Assembly: GCA_039026975.1 (NCBI GenBank) | Contig: JBCCLI010000063.1 | Coordinates: 1 to 22,687, forward strand | DNA length: 22,687 nt | Origin: JBCBKZ01 sp039026975 | GTDB taxonomy: Bacteria > Bacteroidota > Bacteroidia > J057 | Reading direction: 5' to 3' | Part shown: positions 8,858-14,546 of the stretch, piece by piece | Position numbering within the stretch: position 1 is the first letter of the stretch | How the letters are laid out: each line of letters starts with the position of its first letter | Notes under the pieces: generated by a model | What the model saw: only the letters and a program-made list of their open reading frames with translations | Told to the model about the DNA's origin: nothing | Database searches by the model: none | Program-made: the position numbers and the translations under genes

Positions 8858-9628
8858 ATGACCTATTGTTTGGGGATTAAGGTAAAAGACGGGCTGGTAG
8901 CCATAGCAGATACCCGGATTACTTCTGGCTCAGAAACCACTACCGCTAAAAAGATTTCCATACACAATAGAGGTAAAAATACGCTCTTCCTCATGACCTC
9001 AGGCCTTAGGTCTATCCGCGACAAAGCTGTAACTTATTTTGAAGAAATTCTGGAGAAAGAACACCTGGATTTTGATAAAATGTATAAGGTGGTTAACGCC
9101 TTTGGGGAACAGCTTAGAAGAGTAGCCGCAGAGGATAAAAAAGCGCTGGCAGAATCAGGGCTATTCTTCAACTTATACTCCATAGTGGGCGGTAAGCTGG
9201 AGAATGATAAGGAGCACAAGCTGTATATGCTGTACCCAGAAGGCAACTGGATAGAAATTATGCAGGCTACCCCTTTCGCCATCATAGGGAATTCTGGATA
9301 TGGAAAGCCTATTTTGAATAGGGTGCTAACCTACGATTCTTCCCTGGAATTTGCTGTCAAGACAGGTTTTCTTTCTTTTGATTCCACCCGCGTCAGTGCT
9401 AATGATGTAGGCTATCCCATAGATGTAGTCATCTTCAATGAGAAAAGTGATAACATGACAGAAAAGCGTTTTGAGGAGGATGATACAGGAGATATAGCCG
9501 AATTCTGGGCAGACAAATTGGGAGAACTCATTAACCAGATTCCTGATGATATGGCCGCCGCACTCCTTCAGGAACCTATTACTCCAAACCAAACCTTACA
9601 AGCTCAGCAGCAACAACAACAGCAGTAG
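8858..9628 (+). CDS. anbu: Anbu: proteasome-type Ntn-hydrolase with polyglutamine tail
   Basis: This 256-aa protein begins MTYCLGIKVKDGLVAIADTR. Removing the initiator Met would expose Thr1, the expected N-terminal nucleophile of proteasome-fold peptidases. Asp17 (ADTR) and a lysine at mature position 30 or 31 (TTAKKISI) match the other catalytic positions of the Anbu family. The FAIIGNSGYGKPIL segment is also typical. Anbu (ancestral beta-subunit) proteins assemble into open ring or helical oligomers in the cytosol; their substrates are unknown. The gene follows alpha-E by 54 bp, the family's conserved neighbourhood. Unusual here is a C-terminal extension ending in seven consecutive glutamines encoded by mixed CAG/CAA codons (about 9605-9625), making the protein slightly longer than usual. 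Co-transcription with the two upstream genes is likely. Confidence 0.93.
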   Translation: MTYCLGIKVKDGLVAIADTRITSGSETTTAKKISIHNRGKNTLFLMTSGLRSIRDKAVTYFEEILEKEHLDFDKMYKVVNAFGEQLRRVAAEDKKALAESGLFFNLYSIVGGKLENDKEHKLYMLYPEGNWIEIMQATPFAIIGNSGYGKPILNRVLTYDSSLEFAVKTGFLSFDSTRVSANDVGYPIDVVIFNEKSDNMTEKRFEEDDTGDIAEFWADKLGELINQIPDDMAAALLQEPITPNQTLQAQQQQQQQ

Positions 9629-9660
9629 GAGTAGATTTTTATTTAATACTATTTACCAGT

Positions 9661-9840
9661 GCTACGTCGCCTTCCGCGGGCCTTCCACCTCCTCCCTGTG
9701 ACCTTCTTTTGGCATTCGCCCCAAAAGAAGGGAAAAACGCTTTGTCCCTCCGACGCATCCCACAAGCCGCCCACGATCAGTGGAGTGACGTCCATCGCCT
9801 CATTACTAATTCCTATGCGTTAGGGTGCACGAAAGCGGGA
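9661..9840. repeat. GC-rich intergenic island with perfect 11-bp palindrome
   Basis: These 180 bp are about 57% G+C by direct count (63% over the first 60 bp), well above the flanking genes. The core is a perfect inverted repeat, CCTTCTTTTGG (9702-9712) and CCAAAAGAAGG (9721-9731), with an 8-nt loop CATTCGCC. No T-run follows on either strand, so it is not a normal terminator. The 8-mer GCTACGTC flanks the area at 9661-9668 and 9917-9924. The composition and palindrome suggest a dispersed extragenic repeat or decayed mobile element. The one long reading frame here (9709-9966) looks spurious. Confidence 0.5.
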
Positions 9841-9886
9841 AGGATGGCTTGTGAAAAGACCTTGGTTGTTGAGTGCTTGACTTTTG

Positions 9887-9916
9887 GTTCGTTTGTGTCA
9901 ATACAAATGAACGAAC
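9887..9916. repeat. Imperfect stem-loop just past the oxidoreductase stop
   Basis: GTTCGTT (9887-9893) pairs perfectly with AACGAAC (9910-9916), and three more pairs can form inside with a small bulge. It sits 1 bp beyond the minus-strand oxidoreductase stop codon, where a terminator is expected, but no T-run follows on the minus strand. It may stabilise a 3' end or belong to the neighbouring GC-rich island. Confidence 0.35.
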
Positions 9917-9917
9917 G

Positions 9918-10886
9918 CTACGTCAATACCACCAACTTCCCTTTTGCCTTATTAGTTTCCATATAGGTGTGAGCCTCTACGATCTCTTCCATTCGGAAGG
10001 TTTTGTCAATATTGATTTTAATGTACCCGGCAGTAATGTCATCCAGGAAGGATTGGAGGCTGTGTTCTGATAGGTCTTCAGAATCCCCTCCATAAGCGGT
10101 CAGCCTAACTAGGTTAGGCAAGTCAAGGAAGGGTTGAAAATCTTTCATGATCCACTCATTTCCCAGGATGCCTGTCTGACAAACTATACCTCTGGATTTA
10201 GTGCATAAAATAGAATCTCTCAGGGTACGGGTCCCTATGAGTTCCAGCACCTTATCCACGCCCTTAGGATGATGGTCTCTGATGATGGGTGCTAGTTGCC
10301 CATCATCTATGATGACCTGATCTACTCCATTTTCCTTCAATGCTTCCATTTTATGTTCTGAGCGCGTAGTGGCTATCACATAGGCTCCCTTACGCTTGGC
10401 TATTTGGGCAGACATCATTCCTATGGAAGAAGTTCCTCCTCTAATGAGTAATTTCTCTCCCGTTTTTAACTCGAGCGCCTCTTCCAGAGAACCGTTAGCC
10501 GTCTGAAACATTTCCGGAATAGCACCCAGGGTTTCCCAGTCTAACTCTGAAGAAAATGCTTTAACTATTCTTTCAGGAACCAGGGTGAATTCTGCATATC
10601 CTCCGTCATAGGCTCTGCCTAGTCCTCCCATGATAGCTACCACCTGCTGGCCTTTCTCCCATCTTCCAGAGGGACACTCCTCTACCACACCAGCACATTC
10701 TATCCCTAAGATTCTGGGATAGGTAAAGCCGGGGGTATGTCCTTGTCGGGTAAACATTTCTGACCTGTTAAGCCCAAAGGCTTTTACGCGTATGAGTACC
10801 TTTCCATGGACAGCTTTGGGGAGGGGTCTTTCTTCCAGCTTTAATACTTCAGGTGCTCCAGGCTCGTGTAGGACTATCGCTCGCAT
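9918..10886 (-). CDS. MDR-superfamily zinc-independent oxidoreductase (quinone oxidoreductase-like)
   Basis: The protein is 322 aa from the ATG at 10886. The open frame continues to an ATG at 10976, but the extra 30 residues are unlike the family, and MRAIVLHEPGAPEVLKLEE is the typical N-terminus. A GroES-like domain (ALGIECAGVV region, AFGLNRSEMFTRQG) is followed by a Rossmann NAD(P)H-binding domain with LLIRGGTSSIGMMSAQIAKRKGA, a variant of the usual GxxGxxG pocket. The cysteine/histidine zinc ligands of alcohol dehydrogenases are absent, so it probably reduces quinones, enals or other activated alkenes with NADPH. The C-terminus ends KGKLVVLT, as usual. The upstream MscS-like gene has its own terminator, so this gene needs its own promoter between about 10887 and 10986. 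Exact substrate unknown. Confidence 0.9.
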   Translation of the reverse strand: MRAIVLHEPGAPEVLKLEERPLPKAVHGKVLIRVKAFGLNRSEMFTRQGHTPGFTYPRILGIECAGVVEECPSGRWEKGQQVVAIMGGLGRAYDGGYAEFTLVPERIVKAFSSELDWETLGAIPEMFQTANGSLEEALELKTGEKLLIRGGTSSIGMMSAQIAKRKGAYVIATTRSEHKMEALKENGVDQVIIDDGQLAPIIRDHHPKGVDKVLELIGTRTLRDSILCTKSRGIVCQTGILGNEWIMKDFQPFLDLPNLVRLTAYGGDSEDLSEHSLQSFLDDITAGYIKINIDKTFRMEEIVEAHTYMETNKAKGKLVVLT

Positions 10887-10986
10887 ATGTGATGAGTAAC
10901 TTTTACAGGTGCTTAAGATGCTGAAAATGGGGGAATTTTCAAGGAAGGAAAGAGATAAATCAGCACTTCTATCCAAATTTTAACCT

Positions 10987-11014
10987 AAAAAACCCACTTC
11001 TACATGAAGTGGGC
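10987..11014 (-). terminator. Intrinsic terminator of the MscS-like gene
   Basis: Read on the minus strand, the arms CCCACTTC and GAAGTGGG (11013-11006 and 11000-10993) form a perfect 8-bp stem with a 5-nt loop, followed at once by six T residues (10992-10987). It lies about 46 bp past the minus-strand stop at 11060. Confidence 0.88.
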
Positions 11015-11059
11015 TTATCGCTATTTTTGACGTATCTATGGCTGTAAGAAAAAAACTAT

Positions 11060-12280
11060 TTAAATAGAGGGTTCTCTTACAGCTTCTTTTTTATTGGCTG
11101 TATCTACCTTTCTAAATCTACTTAAAATGTACTCCATTTGCTTTCCTCCTGCCTCTCTTCCTCCTAATCCAAAGGCCAGAGCTGCTGCAACTGCTATAGC
11201 ACCCAGGGTTAATCCGAATGCCATATTCACAATATCATTAGCAATGCCCATGGTTCTCAGGGAGATAGCCAGAAATAGTCCCAGAATGGCAAATCTGGCA
11301 ATGGAAGCCATAAAAGCACCGTCCTGTCCCTGAGAAAGAGATTTACTGGCGATATTAGCCAGGAAGTTTCCTAGTATCATAACAAGCAGCCCAAAGAAGA
11401 TTTGGCCGGACATCACAAACATGTCATTCAGGATGTCAGTGAGCTGGGTGAATCCTAACTGCTCTACCCCCGTCATAACCCCCAGGAACATGACGAAAAA
11501 GAAAGCAAGGCTAGCCAGAAGACTTGAAAGCTGCTGATTTTCTCCTAAGATATTCCCTAACTTCAGTTTAGCTGAAAGGGTATCAGCTCCCAAAGAATGT
11601 AACAGGTCTTTTAACAGGCTGGTAATAAATCTTCCCCCCATGTAAAAAGCACCTATGATCACTACAGCGGCTAATATGTTAGGGATGGCATCCATGAAAT
11701 CCCCCAACATGGCTTTTGCAGGATCCGCAATGCTATGTAACTGCAGGGTGTCTAGGGAAACGATGAGTACAGGAATGAATACCAGGATAAAAATCACACG
11801 CTTGACAATATCTGTAAGGTTTATATTGGAAGATACGCCTGCTTTAGCAGACAACCTTCCCACCGCATTTCCTGTCAAATTCACCAGTTCTGAAGCTACC
11901 TTGGCAATGATGTAGCCTACAAATCCAATGATACCTGCCGCAATCAGATTAGGGAAGAATCCCAGAAACTCATTGAGCATATTCTTCAATGGGTCCAATA
12001 CCTGGCTTACTCCCAGCATTTCCAGCACTACCAGGAGAACAACAATCATAGCTAAATAATACACCAGATTCCCAATCAATTTCTCTGAGCTTACGCCACT
12101 TTGAGAGTTCCCCATGATTTTCTCATCCAAATTTGTGGATTTAAGGACTCTCTTGGTAATCCGTCTAAGTCCTCCGGCCAATAACCATCCAATAACGAGT
12201 ACGACCAAAGCACCTACCACTCCGGGTAAATATTCCCCCATGGTACTTTGAAGTTGAGTTAGTAATTCTGATACGTCCAT
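11060..12280 (-). CDS. MscS-related multi-pass membrane protein (conserved TM-helix repeats, no soluble MscS domain)
   Basis: The 406-aa protein has about nine hydrophobic helices spread over its whole length, at roughly residues 18-40, 68-95, 105-130, 158-180, 200-222, 253-275, 290-312, 325-345 and 350-375. The repeated pattern of Pro-Asn-hydrophobic helices (FFPNLIAAGIIGFVGYIIA, then AIPNILAAVVIIGAFYMGG) matches the conserved TM-helix repeat of small-conductance mechanosensitive channel relatives. The last helix (AFGLTLGAIAVAAALAFGLGG) resembles the pore-lining, Gly/Ala-rich helix of MscS. The beta-domain that normally follows the pore helix is missing: only about 25 charged residues remain. 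It probably sits in the inner membrane and may respond to tension or osmotic stress. It ends in its own terminator, and a terminator also precedes it. Confidence 0.82.
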   Translation of the reverse strand: MDVSELLTQLQSTMGEYLPGVVGALVVLVIGWLLAGGLRRITKRVLKSTNLDEKIMGNSQSGVSSEKLIGNLVYYLAMIVVLLVVLEMLGVSQVLDPLKNMLNEFLGFFPNLIAAGIIGFVGYIIAKVASELVNLTGNAVGRLSAKAGVSSNINLTDIVKRVIFILVFIPVLIVSLDTLQLHSIADPAKAMLGDFMDAIPNILAAVVIIGAFYMGGRFITSLLKDLLHSLGADTLSAKLKLGNILGENQQLSSLLASLAFFFVMFLGVMTGVEQLGFTQLTDILNDMFVMSGQIFFGLLVMILGNFLANIASKSLSQGQDGAFMASIARFAILGLFLAISLRTMGIANDIVNMAFGLTLGAIAVAAALAFGLGGREAGGKQMEYILSRFRKVDTANKKEAVREPSI

Positions 12281-12335
12281 AATGATGTTTTAATGATAAT
12301 TAGTGTTTAATGTCCATCATGTGACGACCATTTGG

Positions 12336-12373
12336 CAAAAAGTTACAGCCTAACAGAAAAATCTGTCAGGCTG
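12336..12373 (-). terminator. Intrinsic terminator of the TerC-family gene
   Basis: CAGCCT-A-ACAGA (12346-12357) pairs with TCTGT-C-AGGCTG (12362-12373): six and five base pairs with one A/C mismatch and an AAAA loop. Read on the minus strand, TAACTTTTT follows the stem, which fits termination of the minus-strand gene ending at 12451. Confidence 0.72.
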
Positions 12374-12450
12374 CTATGTATTTTCTCCTAAAATGGGAGG
12401 GTACTTTTTTCCTGTTGGTTTAAGATACCCCGTTTATTTATCAAGAATCA

Positions 12451-13254
12451 TCAGGCCTTTTCCTCCATCTGCATTCTCTTACTTTCCTTGGTGGCCATCA
12501 GTTTTTTCTGGTATCTGCCCTGCACCACATCATTCACCACCAGGAAGAAGATCACAAAGTAGAAGGTAGTCTTACTCATAGGCGTAACTTCTCCCCCGAA
12601 GAGTTCCAGGTGGGCCAGATGCCCTCCTTCTGACAGCAGCATAACCCCTACCAGAAATAAAATAAACAGCCCAAGAACCTCATACATGCGGTTTCGCTGA
12701 AGAAAGTTGGAGATGCTGTCAGACAATACGATCATCAATATTCCTCCTATAATGATGGCAGAGGCCATTACCCAAATGACATCACTTAACGCCATAGCAG
12801 AAAGGATGGAATCAAAGGAGAACACCAGATTCATAATCACAATCATAACTATGACTTGTCCGGCGGATTTGGAGGGCTTCTCCTTCTCCATCTCGTTATG
12901 TTCCTCTAAAGAGATCATATGGAAAATTTCTTTGGTAGCCGTATATAAAATGAAGGCCCCGCCTAACAGAACAATGATGCTGTGTATGTTAAAGTCTCCA
13001 TAGACATATTCTCCAATTTTTAGCTTAAAAATGGGATCCTGGAAATAGTCAATGAGTCTTACTAAGGCAATCAAAAGAACAATTCTCAAAATAATGGCCA
13101 ACCCTATGCCTAATCTCCTTACATAACTTTGCTTATCTGCTGGTGCCTTTTTAGACTCTAGTGATATATATAGCAGGTTGTCAAAGCCTAGGACAGCCTG
13201 TAGTAACACCAGCATGCCCAGGGTAATAAAATTATCTAAGGTTAGTGTTTCCAT
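12451..13254 (-). CDS. TerC family integral membrane protein
   Basis: This 267-aa protein has about seven hydrophobic helices. It carries the two acidic family motifs inside helices: LGFDNLLYIS (Asp25, Asn26) and VFSFDSILSA (Asp148), which are implicated in metal handling in TerC proteins. A charged loop (residues 115-130, EEHNEMEKEKPSKS) separates the two halves, and the C-terminus is basic then acidic (QKKLMATKESKRMQMEEKA). TerC relatives take part in tellurite resistance, manganese export and metalation of exported proteins; which applies here cannot be told. The gene is isolated: a terminator lies downstream and 76 bp separate it from the YfiT-like gene. The start at 13254 gives the usual family N-terminus. 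Confidence 0.93.
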   Translation of the reverse strand: METLTLDNFITLGMLVLLQAVLGFDNLLYISLESKKAPADKQSYVRRLGIGLAIILRIVLLIALVRLIDYFQDPIFKLKIGEYVYGDFNIHSIIVLLGGAFILYTATKEIFHMISLEEHNEMEKEKPSKSAGQVIVMIVIMNLVFSFDSILSAMALSDVIWVMASAIIIGGILMIVLSDSISNFLQRNRMYEVLGLFILFLVGVMLLSEGGHLAHLELFGGEVTPMSKTTFYFVIFFLVVNDVVQGRYQKKLMATKESKRMQMEEKA

Positions 13255-13288
13255 ACGGGTTAGGTATCAGATATATTTTGCTGGCAAG

Positions 13289-13322
13289 CATACATGTTTT
13301 TTACAAAGAATGAAAATGTATG
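13289..13322. repeat. 7-bp inverted repeat between YfiT-like and TerC genes
   Basis: CATACAT (13289-13295) and ATGTATG (13316-13322) are perfect reverse complements separated by 20 nt. They lie between the stop of the YfiT-like gene (13331) and the start of terC (13254). It could be an operator for terC or a weak hairpin; chance is also possible at this length. Confidence 0.3.
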
Positions 13323-13330
13323 ACTAAAGC

Positions 13331-13864
13331 CTATTTAAATTTATGAGATATAGCCTGCCTAATGTGTGTCAAATGATGTCTTCCATGCCAGGCATATAGC
13401 CCTATATACTTCCCTAACTCCAGGGTATTAGTATATTCAGGATGATAAAAAGCTTTTGACCATTCTTCTTTGCCCAGGGCTGATAACAGAAAGGCTAATT
13501 TATAATGAACAGCCTCCAGTAAGTTAATGGAAATAATAGGATGTAGCTGAAGGGAATCTGGTAGTTCTGCCCACCTCGCCTCAAAATAAGGTTTAATCGT
13601 AGGGCTGTCCTCTGTCATGATCCACTTTACCCGTACCAACGCATTCAAGTGACTATCTGACAGGTGGTGTACTACTTGCCGTATCGTCCATCCCTCTGGC
13701 CGGTAGCGCATGGAAAGTTGATCTTCCGTAAGACCTTGTATTTCTTTTTTTACCTGGATAGGAAGCGTTCTTATCTCTTGTATCCAAGTATTCATTACTT
13801 CTTCATTTACCTGAGGAGGAGCTTCGTATTTCCCAATAGGATATTTTAGTTCTTCTAGGTTCAT
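13331..13864 (-). CDS. YfiT/DinB-family putative metal-dependent hydrolase or bacillithiol transferase
   Basis: The 177-aa protein is a four-helix-bundle DinB/YfiT family member of normal full length. It has the N-terminal YPIGKYEAP motif, RPEGWTIRQVVHHLSDSH in the middle and WHGRHHLTHI near the end. The three metal ligands of this family are visible as His67, His160 and His164. Close relatives are annotated as bacillithiol transferases (BstA/YfiT) that attach the thiol bacillithiol to electrophiles, or simply as metal-dependent hydrolases. Some Bacteroidota are known to make bacillithiol, but no biosynthesis gene is present here, so the thiol used is an inference. It is cytosolic, with no signal peptide. 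The nearest possible promoter element is at 13934-13941. Confidence 0.9.
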   Translation of the reverse strand: MNLEELKYPIGKYEAPPQVNEEVMNTWIQEIRTLPIQVKKEIQGLTEDQLSMRYRPEGWTIRQVVHHLSDSHLNALVRVKWIMTEDSPTIKPYFEARWAELPDSLQLHPIISINLLEAVHYKLAFLLSALGKEEWSKAFYHPEYTNTLELGKYIGLYAWHGRHHLTHIRQAISHKFK

Positions 13865-13933
13865 AAGGTTTGGTGGATGGTTAATGAAAGGAAAATGGGA
13901 TGTATAGGTTTAGTAAACGAGTACTCAACATGA

Positions 13934-13941
13934 CAAACATA
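13934..13941 (-). promoter_or_regulatory. Possible -7 element of the YfiT-like gene
   Basis: On the minus strand the sequence reads TATGTTTG, an exact match to the Bacteroidota TAnnTTTG element, 69 bp before the start codon. A TTG lies 11 bp upstream of it, closer than the usual 19-21 bp, so the -33 element is uncertain. Confidence 0.35.
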
Positions 13942-14094
13942 GCTTTTCTATGCAATTAAGGAAAGGTTAAACCCAAGCTGGCAAGGTAAATAGCAGAAAT
14001 GGTCATACAGAGTTAGGAAGTATTTGGATACATAAGCACTCCTTAAATAGCTGGGATTAGGTTCTCTCCTGGCATGTATGATAATAGGTAGGTG

Positions 14095-14119
14095 GCCACT
14101 TCAGCTACTGAAAAGTGGC
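14095..14119. repeat. Stem-loop with 7 + 3 bp stem
   Basis: GCCACTT (14095-14101) pairs with AAGTGGC (14113-14119). CAG and CTG continue the stem around a CTA loop, leaving an AA bulge on one side. No T-run follows on the plus strand. Function unknown; it is one of several structures in this long gap. Confidence 0.45.
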
Positions 14120-14174
14120 ATGCTGACCAGTAATACGCTCAGCGACTAAGGGTCTGATCCATTTTTGACCAAAA

Positions 14175-14182
14175 TAGATTTG
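14175..14182 (+). promoter_or_regulatory. Possible -7 element far upstream of the receptor gene
   Basis: TAGATTTG matches TAnnTTTG exactly. It lies 364 bp before the receptor start, and the only nearby TTG is 7 bp upstream rather than 19-21. If active, the receptor mRNA would have a leader of about 360 nt that includes the inverted repeat at 14432-14470. Confidence 0.2.
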
Positions 14183-14431
14183 TACACTAGCTTTCAGGAG
14201 TGAAAAAGACAGCACTGGCTGGAAGAAACTACCGCCGAGAAAAGAAATCTCAATAAATTTTTAGGCTAGCCCCATTTTCTTCCCGATTCCTACCCGTAGG
14301 TAAGCCAGAAAGGAATTGTATCTATTGTCAGTTTAGCGCCCAACTTAGACATAAATATAACTATCTGATATTCAAATTATTACCATCTTTCCATATTTAC
14401 CAGAAATTAGAATTGCTAACTCTCCCAAGTC

Positions 14432-14470
14432 ATTCTCCCATGATTTTTCCCCAGTATATGTTGGGAGAAT
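14432..14470. promoter_or_regulatory. Perfect 9-bp inverted repeat upstream of the receptor (operator or leader hairpin)
   Basis: ATTCTCCCA (14432-14440) and TGGGAGAAT (14462-14470) are perfect reverse complements with a 21-nt spacer, about two helical turns centre to centre. A partial third copy, CTCTCCCA, lies just upstream at 14420-14427. The arrangement suits binding of a dimeric regulator at two half-sites. It ends 76 bp before the receptor start codon. Confidence 0.45.
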
Positions 14471-14546
14471 ATTATGAATTGTTTATGGAAATACTGTATC
14501 TTAAGAATATATAACTGTTTGCGACTAGACTAAAGGCTACTACTAG

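Larger units (their letters stand above)
13865..14546. other. 682-bp intergenic region upstream of the TonB-dependent receptor
   Basis: This gap separates the divergent YfiT-like and receptor genes. No gene of credible length or tRNA-like structure was seen. It holds a possible minus-strand -7 element (13934-13941), a possible plus-strand -7 element (14175-14182), a stem-loop at 14095-14119 and a 9-bp inverted repeat at 14432-14470. The length suggests a regulated or long-leader promoter for the receptor, or an undetected small RNA. Confidence 0.6.

Noticed and set aside
9702..9731. Hairpin after Anbu as an intrinsic terminator
   Set aside because: The stem is perfect, but neither strand has a T-run directly after it, so it is reported as a repeat instead.
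9709..9966. 85-aa open frame in the gap after Anbu
   Set aside because: It runs through the GC-rich palindromic island, crosses the 3' end of the minus-strand oxidoreductase and has no family-like composition. It is most likely a by-product of the repeat.
10887..10976. Upstream ATG extending the MDR oxidoreductase by 30 residues
   Set aside because: The extra segment is not part of the GroES-like domain and almost reaches the terminator of the preceding gene, leaving no room for a promoter and leader.
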